This document shows, in pieces, positions 1-10,789 of a stretch of 64,000 bases of DNA. Positions within the stretch are counted from its first letter, which is position 1; each line of letters starts with the position of its first letter. The notes below the pieces were generated by a model, which saw only the letters and a program-made list of their open reading frames with translations, made no database searches and had not been told where the DNA came from. The translations under genes and the position numbers were made by a program. Where the stretch lies: contig NC_053039.3 in NCBI RefSeq assembly GCF_002575655.3, positions 380,037,633 through 380,101,632 of the forward strand, given 5' to 3'. This DNA comes from Aegilops tauschii subsp. strangulata (taxonomy: Eukaryota; Streptophyta; Magnoliopsida; Poales; Poaceae).

Positions 1-14
1 TAGAACGTGGGTAA

Positions 15-516
15 GGCTGGCCATAGTGGGGTAACAACAGTACTATCATGTACATGGGGCTCGCAAACATGCTTAGGCTGGCCATAGTGGGGTAACATAA
101 GTAGTATTATGCACTTGGGACTTGCAAACATGCTTATGTGGCAGGCAATTAAAGAAAAGAGAGATGGTTATAGTAACATAGATAGATACCGTAACATAAT
201 AAATGTGATGCTACTATGTGTCATGCATGGCAATAAATGAGACCACTTATGATACTAATGTATACTACTATGCACTATACAGGTAGTAACATAGACTAGT
301 AACATATACATGACAGATAATTAAAGAAGAGAGAAAGAGTCATAGTAACATAGATAGATACCGTGACATAATAAATGTTATGCTACTATGTGTCATGCAT
401 GGCAATAAATAAGACCGTCTATGATACTATTTTATGATACTATGCACTACGGATGTATCATACACTAGTATTATATGCATGATAATAGTATATGTTACTC
501 CTTACTATGACCAGAC
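15..516. mobile_element. Tourist-like (PIF/Harbinger) MITE with internal duplications
   Basis: The left end (GGCTGGCCATAGTGGGGTAAC) is matched in inverted orientation by the right end (inward: GTCTGGTCATAG..). TAA lies immediately outside both ends (12-14 and 517-519), the 3-bp target duplication expected of this superfamily. The left terminus is present twice, at 15 and 76, 61 bp apart. A block around AGATAGATACCGT is repeated near 180 and 353. It is too short to encode a transposase. The superfamily is inferred from TSD length and could be wrong. Confidence 0.6.
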
Positions 517-1113
517 TAACAGTGCGTGTCAGGTTCCGATCTGACTTGTATGTATGTCGGCAGTTAGCAGCCGGGGGCCTTGGATCTACTTACCATCTAA
601 TGGTAGGCAGCATTTTTATGAAATTATGTAACTGACAGGTAGATATCGATCGGCTATCTGGCTTCTCTTCCCCGGCTAAACCGGCGACGCAACCGAGGGA
701 ATGTGTGCGTGCGGCACGCAGCTGCACCAGCCTACCGCCGACGAAGAAGCACACGTCCTGTTCGTCCATCCGTGTCCGGCCGCGAGCGCTCGATGCGCCG
801 TGTAGCGACGGACGAGCGTACCAGCCGCCTATTTCTGCTTCACTGACGTGCGTACGTGTGTGCCGCTGTACGTGGCCGGGCGGGCGCGGGCGACGATATC
901 TGTCTGCTGCCATCCAGAACGTGCGGCTTCGTACGTGCCGTGCATGTGCCGCTGGTCTCCTTGCGCGTTGCACGATTTGTTGCATGTCTGATCCCCACGC
1001 CCTGTGCTTTGGGTCGACCAGCACGCACGCAATCCAGGTGGGTAGTTTTGTGTCCTAATTAACGAAAGTCCCACGGAACGAGACGAGACTGGACGGAAGA
1101 AATTTCTCACTTA
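517..1113. repeat. Dispersed duplicated block, copy A; no gene recognised
   Basis: No gene is recognised. About 620-900 matches 5910-6240 on the same strand: ATTATGTAACTGA, ATCGATCGGCT, GGCGACGCAACCGAGGGA, then GTCCATCCGTGTCCGGCCG and TAGCGACGGACGAGCGT. A shorter match lies near 10230-10258. Several GC-rich ORFs overlap here, but differences between the copies would mostly change amino acids, so I do not call them genes. Confidence 0.5.
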
Positions 1114-2074
1114 CAACCTATACGCATGTTATTATTATTATTTTTAGAATTTTTTCATTCATATCACGAATCCGTACAAAAAAGTTGACCCTTACAAGCA
1201 CACTGAAACGCAAACACAAAGAATCATGAACACTTAGAGTACCCTAAGACAATCATAACACAATAAGATCTCCGAAGCCCTGTGTCATCATCCCTGAATG
1301 TTGAGAGAAGACCCCTGCAGCAGAAGGATCTGCAACCAGTCGCAAGCAGGTCATCATCTTCGACCACGGTACAATTGCCGCCACGCTGCTTCCTCCTTTC
1401 TTGACACCAGCGCTGAGAGGGCATGGACATCAATCCAACACACCTGCAACAGTCGTCGCCATCTTTGGCTTTGAGTACCGCGAAAAGTGTCCCTTCCGGA
1501 AGGAAGAGAACTCGAGTCATCCGACCGGTCCAGCACCGCGGTCGGGCCATCCGCCCGGACAAAGCAGGATCTCCCACCAGCATCAGCGCAGAGGAAGGAG
1601 AAGAACAGCAGCAGCAAATCATACCAACAAGGAAGAAGAAGGGTCTTCGTCTCCCTGCATCCATCGTCCATCTGAGGACCCAAACGGCCAGTGCCGATGG
1701 ACCTCCAGCCACCAAAGCCCGCGACCTCGACGAGACCCGGGGATCCCCAACTCCGCTGGCTCCTAGACGAAGGCAAAAGCCTCGCCTGACCGCGAACGGA
1801 GCCCGGAGAAACTTATTCCGACGCGACACCACCGCAACGGCCTCGGCAGCGTCTCCCTCAACCCTAACCCTACCACACACCCACCTAGCGAACAGACCCA
1901 AGATTCCTCCTTCCTCCCACCGCCGGAGCGGCCGACGGAGAGAGAGGGAACCGGCGGCGTCACCGGTGACGCGCAAGGGAACCCTCGTCGCCTCCCTGAT
2001 CGCCTATGCGATCCTACTTTTCCGCTGTGTTGGTTCGATTGGCTGGGGCCAAGTCAACCTATACGCATGTTATT
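1114..2074 (-). mobile_element. Retroposed insertion (LINE-like or processed transcript) with 20-bp target duplication
   Basis: The 20-mer CAACCTATACGCATGTTATT occurs exactly at 1114-1133 and 2055-2074, bounding about 920 bp. On the minus strand the insert starts with GC-rich leader-like sequence and ends in an A/T-rich tail of AAT units (1131-1145 on the plus strand). A long direct repeat plus an A-rich tail is typical of target-primed reverse transcription. A 250-codon minus ORF (1224-1976) has no recognisable domain. It may be a 5' segment of a non-autonomous LINE or a retrocopy of a cellular transcript. Confidence 0.6.
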
Positions 2075-2598
2075 CATGTACCAATAGATAGATAGATGCC
2101 CACGCAAAATTCGTGCATCGGACACGATCGAGAACGTCCATCCGTCCGTCTCTCACCTACGTACGTGTCAGGAGCAGGACTCCTCCGGCGCTCTGAGGAC
2201 GTGCGTCCGGTGTGAGGATGGATACTACAGACCGGATATATGCAGCATGCAGTGTAAAAAAAGGCTAACCCAAAGGCTAATCCTCGTTGGCTTTTCTTTA
2301 ACTCCATGAGCACCGCGACTCAAATTCGGATGGGCTGGCAGCAACTACACAGGAGTACATGAGAGAAGTAGCTAACTGCCAAGCGCTTAGCTCCTGCTTC
2401 AAGGCCGGAAGCGTCGCTTAGCGTAACGATCGCCGTATGTCTCTCTCGGCTGCCCCCCTCTCTCTCTCCACGGGAGGAAACCCGTCAGGCACTTGGGACC
2501 CGGCCGGGCCGGTCGGAGTCAAGACGACGGACAGTGCACCGACGGATAGCGTCTACTTACACTTAATAACTGCGGACTAGCGATCATAGATGGATTAT
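2075..2598. other. Unrecognised intergenic segment with a duplicated piece
   Basis: About 2150-2240 (CAGGACTCCTCCGG.., CGTCCGGTGTGAGGATGGAT) is a divergent copy of 5220-5280. A CT-rich microsatellite lies near 2456-2470. Nothing else is recognised. Confidence 0.4.
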
Positions 2599-2781
2599 GG
2601 TGGTGTTTGATTCTCTGCTCCTAGAACTTTTTCTAATTCTTAGGACTTTTTGAAAAAGACTCTTAAGGAGGTGCTTCTAAAGACTTTTAGTAAAAAGTTC
2701 CAAAAAAGTCTCACCCTGTTTAGTTTGCTAGGAATTTCTTCTAGTCCCAACACAAAAAAATTCCTGGAACCAAACACCCGC
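2599..2781. mobile_element. Small MITE, 3-bp TSD (TAT)
   Basis: Left end GGTGGTGTTTGATTC is inverted at the right end (inward GCGGGTGTTTGGTTC). TAT flanks both sides (2596-2598 and 2782-2784). The interior has the repeated AGTCCC/GGGACT-like words of a common grass MITE group. Superfamily is uncertain, Tourist/Harbinger preferred because of the 3-bp TSD. Confidence 0.5.
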
Positions 2782-3062
2782 TATATTTCTGGACCAGATC
2801 GCATCCGCCACTGCTATACACTAATAATCCCGTATACTTTCTGTCACTACCTCAGAAAATGCGGGGCACAGTGTCAGGGTTCCAACTTTTGCTATTACTA
2901 CTATTTAGGAATATATGCATCATTATACTAATGCATGTTGTATGTGGGGTTTGATGTACTCCCTTCGTCCGGGTGCATAGGGCATCCAACAAAAAATTAG
3001 TGTTTCACATATATAAGTCACCGTGCTTAGAAGAAGCTCCTCGTTCCCCCGATCATTTGTTT

Positions 3063-4440
3063 TTATTTTATTTTACATACTGCTATTTTCATTGGCTGAC
3101 ACATTAAATAGGATTTGCATAATGGTATTACGGAATTAATGACATGGAAAATCAACATATTGATTCCAAAAAAAAGACAGGTTGGCTCTTCCCAGTTTTT
3201 CAAACGGGCCAAATAGGAGTAATTATTGCCATTTTTTGGTTTCATATTCTCCATCCGATCTTCGTCGTCGTCGTCATCGTGGTCCCTCCAGCGACGGTAC
3301 AACGCCGGAGGGCCGCGGCAGCCTTATCCGTGGCTGCTTGCCGCTCGCAGAGGAGCCGCTCCGCCTCCTGCTGCACCGTGCGGAGTGCCACTGCGGCCAC
3401 CATCGACTTGGCCTTCGGAGCCCCAGCGGCAGCCTTGCCGCGACCGGCGTTGGCGGAGCAGTCGCTAAGCGGCGACGCCTGGCGGTCGTCTCCGCGGTGG
3501 TCACGGAGTGGTCAAGCACCCACGCGGCAGCGAGGTCTGGGTCGTTGCGGACTCAATCCGGCACCACGCCGCTCTTGGCGAATGCAGAGCGACGACTGGC
3601 ATTGCGCCGTCCGCTCCTGCTGCCGAGCCACGTGCTCCGCCTCAGATACGACGGCCCTCGAGCCCGAGGGATCGCCGAGGTAGTGGAGGTGGCGGGCACG
3701 CGCTTTCTTGATCGCGGTTGGCAACTCCTCGAGGCAGTGGCAGCACAGCGGTGACAAAGGCGCGTCGATGCGGCCCTATCGGCTGCGTTGCGGGGGCGCA
3801 TGCTCCTCATTCACGCAGTGTCCTATCTGGACGCCGCGGTGGTGCGGGGGCGAGGCCGGCTCCTCCTTCACCGGCAGGAGCATGGATGTCGGCTCGGGTT
3901 TGACGTGGTGGCGCGGCGGGGACCGCGGCTCCTCCTTCATGCGCACTGGCAATGGCAGTGACGGCCCCATATAACGGAGCGGCCACTCGTCATTATCTCG
4001 ATCTGACGGGCGAAATCTTTGTCCGTCAGAGCGGCCTCCTTGAGGAGTTGGGGCGGCTGCGGCGGCGGCGCCTGGTCCTCCTCGTCACTGCAGCAGATGA
4101 CGATCCCCTCGTTGACGGAGGAACCGGCCGTCGTCGACGTTGACGGGCCCGGAGAGCGTCTGCAGCAGCGCCAAGAACCGTCGGAGGTGGAGCTTCCACC
4201 TACTCCGCCTGCCGGTGCGGAGCACCACGACTACGGCATCGCCGGAGTTTGGGCCGGAGAGGGAGGGGGGCTCGGGCACGGAGACAGGGGAGGGGAGGGG
4301 GGCGGTGCTCGGGGAGGGGGTGGTGCATCTCCGGCGCACGGTTTAAATAGCCGTGGCGAGGCCCGCGTGAAGGGCCGTTCAGCCGCTTCAGTGCGGTGCA
4401 GCGGCCGAAGTTGGTTCCTCGGGAACCTGCATCCGCATTG
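3063..4440 (-). pseudogene. Decayed gene for an acidic, KxEP-motif-rich protein of unknown function
   Basis: On the minus strand a TATTTAAAC box (4341-4349) is followed by GC-rich coding-like sequence with the frame broken several times. Recognisable in-frame pieces are a segment with the residues LTDKDFARQIE (near 4000), a run with MKEEP, VKPEP and VKEEP (3776-3970), a Gln/Glu/Arg helical stretch (VQQEAERLLCERQAA, near 3350) and an Asp-rich tail (DHDDDDDED, near 3270). I recall similar repeated hypothetical proteins in Triticeae DNA but know no function. No single frame spans it, so it is not expressed as a full protein. MKEE, VKPE and VKEE fit the SUMO-acceptor consensus (hydrophobic-K-x-E); whether they are used is unknown. 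Confidence 0.4.
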
Positions 4441-4441
4441 A

Positions 4442-4722
4442 GGCCCTGTTTGGTTCATCAGTCCTAGGACTTTTTTTAGTCCCAACTAAAAAGTTGCTAG
4501 TCCCTAAAAAGTCTCTACCTGTTTGGTTCCTGGGGCTAAACATGGATTAAAAGACCATGTTACAACTAAAAGTCCCAAAAAGACTCTCCCTGAGGGTCTT
4601 CTTTCATAAGTCTCGAATGCCCACTTTAAGTCCCTATAAGTCCCTTCTATTTGGTTTAGATTGGACTAAAAGAGACTTTTTTAAGTCCCTACACCAATAA
4701 GTCCCTGTAAACAAACACCCCC
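4442..4722. mobile_element. MITE with GGCCCTGTTTGG-type ends, 3-bp TSD
   Basis: Left end GGCCCTGTTTGGTT and the right end read inward (GGGGTGTTTGTTTA) form imperfect inverted repeats. TGA flanks both sides (4439-4441 and 4723-4725). The interior is filled with AAGTCCC/GGGACTTT words in both orientations. Non-coding. Confidence 0.5.
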
Positions 4723-5900
4723 TGAAGCAGCGGCTGCCGAGAGGTCGTGTCGGTTTGCGTCGCCCTCCATCCCTCCCTGGTCACATCGCAACATCCATGC
4801 CGGCCTCCGCATGCTCTCGGCCGGCATGAATGCGGCGTGGTAAGCGGCGCGTGTATCGGAAGAAAAGCGCGGGAGGGGCAGGTGACTGGTTTTTGGCGGG
4901 CCAGGATGGTCTGAAGTGTGCGTAGGATCGATCCGGACTCCTGCAAACCTACCCACGTCTGTCTCCGGTTTGCAGGGGTAAATCGTGTCCGGACTGCGCC
5001 GGAGCAATACAGATCGGCGTTGGATGATTTTCATGGTCGAACAGCGCGGTCCGGACGCAGCGGGAGATTTGGGGGCCGCCTTGGAGATGTCGTTGGACTA
5101 AAAAAGATAAAAAAAAATATAAAGCGTGCTCCTGCGTACGCGCACGTGGTGCCGGTCTCCTTGGGCAGTGCACGACTATGATTCCACGGCCCTGTCCCTG
5201 GGTCTCTCGCCTGCGTTACGTGCCAGGACTCCTCCGGTGCTCGATCTGACGTCCGGTGTGATGTGAGGAGGATGGATGGATAAGCCTCGACCGCTATCGT
5301 CCTTGAACAGTGCAGCACAGGCATGCAGACGCAGTGTCACGCCGCACATACATGATACGTACGTACATGCATTACCGATCAATAATCGGCAGCCTCACTG
5401 AGTCCACGGAGAAAAACCGTCGGTCGGTCCCCTGACGTACTACGTAAACATGAGAGCGGCCGGGGAGGGCATTGATGATCGAGTGATCAACTAGTCGCCC
5501 TCGGGGACCCCGCCGGTCCATTTCCTGGAGATACGGGTGCATGCATGATTGGTGGGTTCCTGGACAAAATTGCATTACACAATGTGGGTAAATAGTACGT
5601 GACCGTGTCAGGATTCCGACTTCGATCTAGTCTAGGCAGAGACATTTACTATATGAAATTATTTGTCGATCGCCGACTCTAGCCAGCTAGCAGGTGGAGC
5701 AGTGATCGTATTTTGTATAATACAATGTAAGACGATTTTTGACACTGTACTAGTATGGAGTACTAGTAATTGTTGCTGGTAGGGTATATGATCACGCGAG
5801 CAAAATAAATTGCTTCTCGTCGTTGTGGCGCCGTGCCCCTCTACGTCGAGCACACAGCCCAGAGAGATCGAGTGCATACGCAACGAGCACAAGGATAGGA
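4723..5900. other. Intergenic; holds a rearranged copy of the first duplicated block
   Basis: About 5150-5290 resembles parts of 950-1020 and 2150-2240 on the same strand (GGTCTCCTTG.., CCACGGCCCTG, CAGGACTCCTCCGG, CGTCCGGTGTGA). About 5340-5900 shows nothing I recognise. No gene is supported. Confidence 0.4.
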
Positions 5901-6244
5901 TAGACACAAATTATGTAACTGATGGGTAGACATCGATCGGCTGTCTGGCCTCTCTTCTCGGGCTAAGTTGGCGACGCAACCGAGGGAGATGAAGACCACC
6001 CAATCGGGGCTCCGGGCAAATACGCATGGATGTCTCACTAAACTAACCGGAGTACGTACGTAGCGAAGAACGTGTGTGGCACGCAGTTGCTACAGCCTAC
6101 AGCCAACGAAGAAGCAAGCGTACTGGGTACGTCCTCTGCCCGTCCATCCGTGTCCGGCCGTGGTGTAGCGACGGACGAGCGTGCTTCCGTGACGTACATG
6201 TGCCGCCGTACGTGGCCGGGTGGGTGCGGGCGACGATTCAGTAA
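5901..6244. repeat. Dispersed duplicated block, copy B
   Basis: Same-strand copy of 620-900, including ATTATGTAACTGA, CATCGATCGGCTGTCTGG, GGCGACGCAACCGAGGGA, GTCCATCCGTGTCCGGCCG and TAGCGACGGACGAGCGT. It is interrupted by about 60 bp absent from copy A. Function unknown; could be duplicated flanking DNA of a lost gene or an uncharacterised repeat. Confidence 0.5.
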
Positions 6245-6420
6245 TCCAGCCCTTGAAGCTGAGAATGTGTTCAATCTCCCGGTTCATTTCTTGTTGGATG
6301 GTGGATGCTCATCATCGTCATCATCTCGACTTCTTCGTACGAGTCCGACGAATCGAAGAACTTCTTTTGAATCAATTCATCCAGCTCTCTCGGTCCTCCT
6401 CATCGATGAAGCGTCTGAAT
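6245..6420 (-). pseudogene. N-terminal fragment of a PIF/Harbinger-type (DDE_Tnp_4-like) nuclease gene
   Basis: Reading leftward from about 6400, the minus strand encodes an acidic opening (ELDELIQKKFFDSSDS) and then, after a one-base shift near 6310, EMNREIEHILSFKGWI. Grass genes of the HARBI1-like nuclease family commonly begin this way (acidic serine-rich start, Met-rich run, then a conserved E-HxLxFKGS element). The catalytic region is absent, since the sequence joins unrelated DNA below 6245. It is therefore an inactive fragment. The family assignment is from memory of this N-terminal pattern only. Confidence 0.5.
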
Positions 6421-7640
6421 TCATCGTTTTGCCTACAAAACAATCACAAAAAGCTAGTCGGACAACGTGTCGAACAGATGAAGGGCAAGTGCAGTCCGAG
6501 AGTAGTCGGAGCGTGCTGCGGCGGCGTCCGGGCCGGCGAGAATGGAGGGGAGGAGTGTTGTGACAGTGCTGGCAACACTGGGGGCTCAATACAGCGGCGG
6601 GGCAAGGGTGGTGCCGGAGCTAAGGTCGGGTCGGCTGTGGTTTGTACTTCCAGTGAATTTTGATAATAGGCCTTAACATTCTTCGAAGAAAAAAAGCAAA
6701 CATGCAGGCATGCACTACCAACCAAATAAAAGAGGCGCATTTAAATACCAAAGAAAAAAGAGCATGGGTGCCTACCGCATACATGCATGGCCAAACGAGG
6801 GAGCTTGAGCCTAGCCAGAGGAAAAGCAAGCATGCACGACCAACCAAGGGAAAGCGAGGCGCACTTCAAAATTCCAAAGATAAAGGAGCTTGATGCGCAT
6901 GAATTAAGTACCAAAATCCAGTGAAAACCCAAACACAAATTAATCCTTTAGAAGTCCAAAGTCATTATTCGGATTCTCCAAGAGAAAAAGCAAGCGCGTT
7001 AATGGAGCAACTCATATACATCTTTTTACATCTCGGTGTGCCCACGGCTGCATTTTCATAGATTTCTCTTTTAGTGTATGAGGGCTAGAGTGAATAAATT
7101 TGGAAAGAGCGGAATGAGAATCTTAAAGAGTACTTTCAGAGTCCAAGGTCATTATTAGGATTTTGTAAGAAAAAAACAAGCACGATAATGGAGCAGTTTT
7201 TGCTCATATGCATTTTTTACACCTCGGTGTGTGCCCGCGTATCACCAGGACCATCACATCATATACAAGGTTCGAAGAGGAAAAATGAAAATTAAAGCTT
7301 CCTTTAAGAAAACGAAAATAAGTTAATCTTCGTTGATCATAGGACCTTTCACCCGAGGTCAGTGCGAAAAAAGGAGGCGTTGCCAAAAGGCATGGGTGCA
7401 AGTACAACGTCTTGACCTCTATGATCAATGATCTGTACGACGACCCGTATGTAGGCATGGGCACCCCGTCGATCTAAATAGATGGCATGGACATGTGAAG
7501 GGTCTTGAGCTTGCTTATTACGTTAGATGTGTATGTTATTCTTTATCTCCCATTGCAACCCACACTTTTAGTGTGGGTTATTTTTTATCTCCCCTTGTAA
7601 TCCGTTGACATGTGTGTTATTCGTACTGAAAATAAAGTTC
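6421..7640. other. Unrecognised region with an imperfect direct repeat and a terminal hairpin
   Basis: No gene is recognised. About 6951-7050 and 7138-7240 are imperfect same-strand repeats (GTCCAAAGTCATTATTCGG / GTCCAAGGTCATTATTAGG, ending CACCTCGGTGTGTGCCC-like). A perfect 9-bp hairpin (AACCCACAC, 5-nt loop, GTGTGGGTT) lies at about 7558-7580. It sits inside a local duplication of the word GTTATTxTTTATCTCCC. Confidence 0.4.
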
Positions 7641-7670
7641 GCAACAGCTTAGCTTTTCAAAAAAAAAAAA
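7490..7670 (+). mobile_element. Possible 3' end of a retroposed sequence (poly-A tail)
   Basis: An AATAAAG signal at about 7629 is followed some 25 nt later by a 12-nt A run (about 7658-7669). The upstream boundary and target duplications are not clear, so only the 3' end is suggested. An A run alone could be chance. Confidence 0.25.
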
Positions 7671-7689
7671 CTTAGCTAAGTTTGCTAGA

Positions 7690-7866
7690 AAAGTGAGACT
7701 AGGTCTCAGTCGACTAAGAATTAACCAAGTCCCAGTCAAGTGCATAACATATAAGAAAGAGAAAAGAAAAAGCTGAAGCTACGGATTGTGATGTAAGATC
7801 TCACGAATATAACATCGACTGAGACTTAAGCAAGTCTCAGTCGACTGAGATGTAGCAAGGTTGTTG
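7690..7866. mobile_element. Putative MITE with TCTCAGTCGACTGAGA palindromes
   Basis: Words such as GTCTCAGTCGACTAAG near 7704 and GTCTCAGTCGACTGAGAT near 7834-7852, with AAGTCCCAGTCAAGT and GACTGAGACTTAAGCAAGT between, make nested inverted repeats. Non-coding. Termini and TSD not resolved. Confidence 0.35.
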
Positions 7867-8534
7867 CTTAAACAGAGGGGAGAACTATGACTTGGGTTGG
7901 TTGTAGCCCAGCAGATTCATTAGACCTAGTTCTGGCTGATTGTAGAGATTTTATGAGTTGAAGTAATGCTACAATGATTTCACCCGCAACATAAAATCAG
8001 TGTCCTGGTCTCCTGCTCCATTTGTTGGAGTCGACGTCGTGGCGTCGTGCAAGTCCACACAGATCGTCACTGAATTCCTGGGCCAGATTAGTACAGTACG
8101 GCACAAAAAATAATGCCGGCTAGTACTCTACTACTCCCTGTAGAGTAGTATACTGTACTACTCTACAGTATAGTACACTGTACTACACTACATTGTCAGG
8201 GTCAGGCCTCAGGGTCCGGGGTTTTGCATCGTGGGCCGGGCACTTGGCTGAGCATGCAGTATCAAATTGTTTGTTTGGTGCCTTGACAATCACCCGAGAT
8301 TAGCCAACAGGTAGTCGTCGTCAGATAGTTATTGTATGATAATGATAATCAATCGAGGGACGCTCGCTGCTTCAGGGACACGGATGTCTACACTGTGCCT
8401 GCAAAATCTCGTGGCGCTATAAGAAAGGTGGTAGCAAGTGTCAAGATCTCCTGTTTGCTGCTTAATTGGACGATCGATCAAAGAAATGATAATAATCCAG
8501 CGTGCCCGCACAATAGCCAAATCAGACCCTTATA
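7867..8534. other. Unrecognised intergenic DNA with GTAC-rich palindromes
   Basis: No gene is recognised. At 8122-8195 short palindromes alternate (CTACTCTACAG, AGTATAGTACACTGTACTAC), giving strong local foldback potential of unknown meaning. Confidence 0.3.
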
Positions 8535-8774
8535 CTACCTATGTCTCTGGTTTATAGGTCCCTTTCATATTTTGAGCCAAATTTTGACCATAAAATTACT
8601 AACAAAATAGTAACGCATGCCATCAAAAACTTATATCGTTGGATTGTCTTTGAACATACTCTAGTTTTCAATGATATTGTTTTTGATAACATGCATTAAC
8701 ATCTTGTTAGTTAAATTTAAAATCAAAATTTGACATAAAATATAAAAAGAACCAATAAACCAGAATGGAGGTAC
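8535..8774. mobile_element. Stowaway (Tc1/mariner) MITE
   Basis: TA flanks the element. The left end CTACCTATGTCTCTGGTTTATAG is matched in inverted orientation at the right (ends AATAAACCAGAATGGAGGTA). The interior has the family-typical words TTTGAGCCAAATTTTGACCATAAA and AATCAAAATTTGACATAAAAT, inverted relative to each other. Non-coding; depends on a transposase elsewhere. Confidence 0.75.
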
Positions 8775-9203
8775 TAGTACCTACTGTACCCCATATCAGC
8801 CTCCTCATCTCCTGCTCGGTAAGTTCCAGCGTCCACGTCCAGCGAGTAAATGCAAACAGGCGATGGATGGATTGACGGACCAAGCGACGATGCACGTATG
8901 CACATATGGTAGGGACGGATTCTGCTACACGTAACTGTTCCCGCACATATATATGATAGCGTGTGCATGCACATATGATAGGAAAAATACTACTCTGCAC
9001 CGGCCCACGAACACCTCTTTTACATACGTCCATGTCTCGTAGTAGCGCCAGCGGTAAGATAAATACGTGCCTTGTCGATCGACAGCTAGCTAGGATTCTT
9101 GGTCGAGCCAGACAGATCGCAAGGAGCCCAGTGGTGTGGCGATAGAATGTGCACGGCAACCAATCCATCCGTGTCGGCCAGCGAGTAGTCGATCGGTGCC
9201 ATA
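8775..9203. other. Unrecognised intergenic DNA
   Basis: No open frame with a recognisable domain, and no transposon ends seen. Mixed composition with short GCATGC/CATATG palindromes. Confidence 0.3.
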
Positions 9204-9205
9204 TA

Positions 9206-9322
9206 CTGCTCACTCGGTCCGAAATTACCTATGACAACACAGAATATATGTAGACGTGTTTTTAGTTCTAGATACATTAATTTCTATCCATTTCTGCGAC
9301 AAATAATTCAGAACGGAAAGAG
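9206..9322. mobile_element. Stowaway MITE, short Thalos-like type
   Basis: Ends CTCACTCGGTCCGAAATTA and (inward from right) CTCTTTCCGTTCTGAATTA are inverted repeats with TA outside. The central TTAGTTCTAGATACATTAA and CATTTCTGCGACAAATAATTC match the typical short Stowaway of Triticeae. Confidence 0.75.
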
Positions 9323-10789
9323 TAGTTGTATATGCTATTCTACACGAGCTTAGCTCCGTCCGTCTCCAGGATGCATGTGTATCAGCCACCTCTTTCCACG
9401 TAGAGGAGAGAAAAACGGCTCTCCCTCCCCCTGGCGTGGCGTATGCGCCGCCGTGCATGGCCGGACGCGGTCGCGGGCAAATAATTGAGCGGACGATCCA
9501 GTACGTAGCCGCCGTGGACCCACCCGGCGCGGCCGGAGTCAAGCGATCTCTGCATCGCATCGACAGCGAGGCTCGGGGAAAGAAACCGGCACTACTAGAC
9601 AACCGCGGCCGGAGTTACGTGAATTTGTCAAGCGCGGCAGACTAGCGACTTGTTTATTTACATATGCTATCAGCACTTAGCCGCCGGGGTACCTTGGATC
9701 TGCCATTCTAGGCGTTGAGTGCAGTGTAAGAAAATGTTCGTCGCTTTGACGATCTAGACAGACCCAGACGTTCCATACCAATTGGTTGTCGTTGGCATGA
9801 TAACAATGCTGTGCATGTGGCTTGCTTAATGTGGTGGAAAGGAACGGGGTAGAAACCTCGCATTTTCGCTCACTTGCTGCCACAATCAATCAATCAATCG
9901 ATCGATCCACTCTGCTTGCAGTCCAGACAGCGAGATGCGCCGCACTGTAAACCGGTAAAATCTCGTGCCTGGAATTTTCTTTCCCGTGCGCGCACAAGAC
10001 AAAAGAGCCCAATCCGTCCATTTTTGTTGCAGAGTCGTGCTTGCCCACGTCGAGCGAGCGGGTAAATAAACCCAAACACATCTAGTCTAGCCTAGACAGC
10101 GAAAGGTAGTGGTAGTAATCTCGAGAGAAAGCGAGGCTTATTATTGTTGGCTTGTCCGCGCAGCGATACGATGAGGAGGACAAATGGGAAATGTAACGGG
10201 CCATGGACGGATGTGGCGGCCACTCTGTCTGGCTTCTTCGGACTGGCGACGCAACTGACCACCAGTCGGGAACAACATGGCACATGTGGCGAGCTATCTC
10301 AAAGTAATGCTTACCCAGGTTTAGCCGACTGGGATCACCCTTTGGGATCTCCAATCGGCTAAACCTGGACAAGGCGCCGGATCGTCGCGTGAATATGGCC
10401 GGGTTGGCGTGCGAGATTCAGTCACAGATCGATGGCAGCCCGAACACTGCTGAAACAGAACAGCTGGCTGCGCAAAGTGGCTGTATTGGCTATTTACATG
10501 CGGTTAAAATTCATGCTGAATTTGGTTCTGCCAAAGTTTCTTCTATTGCAATGGATTATGGATGTAATGTACCGCTCCCCAGTCCCCATCACACCGTAAG
10601 AAAATGCATGAGAGCAGATCCCATCAGCCGTCAGGTAGGCATGTGGCACACTGTAAATTACAAATGATTTAGTCAGTACTCCCATTGGAGTACTGTACTA
10701 CTCAAAGCTGGGCATCAATCAAATTGCAGTGGCAGGACCTCCCAGCGGAAGCATGCATGCCTAATTGAACTTACAAAGGATGAAAGGGG
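9323..10789. other. Intergenic; duplicated-block fragments and a hairpin, no gene recognised
   Basis: About 9660-9730 (CAGCACTTAGCCGCCGGGG, CCTTGGATCT) resembles 560-595, and 10230-10258 resembles the core of copies A and B. A perfect 14-bp inverted repeat (CCAGGTTTAGCCGA / TCGGCTAAACCTGG) spans 10315-10368 with GGGATC repeated inside the loop. No supported gene. Confidence 0.4.

Noticed and set aside
590..1024. Shared peptide (SLGCVA..LHN) in ORFs of duplicated blocks A and B
   Set aside because: The similarity follows from nucleotide duplication; the differences are mostly amino-acid-changing, so coding selection is not supported.
1224..1976. 250-codon minus-strand ORF in the retroposed insert
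   Set aside because: Long only because of GC-rich composition; no recognisable domain and overlapping ORFs on the other strand are nearly as long.
7558..7580. Hairpin followed by a T-rich run, like a bacterial terminator
   Set aside because: Eukaryotic sequence, no gene upstream, and the T-rich part belongs to a local duplication.
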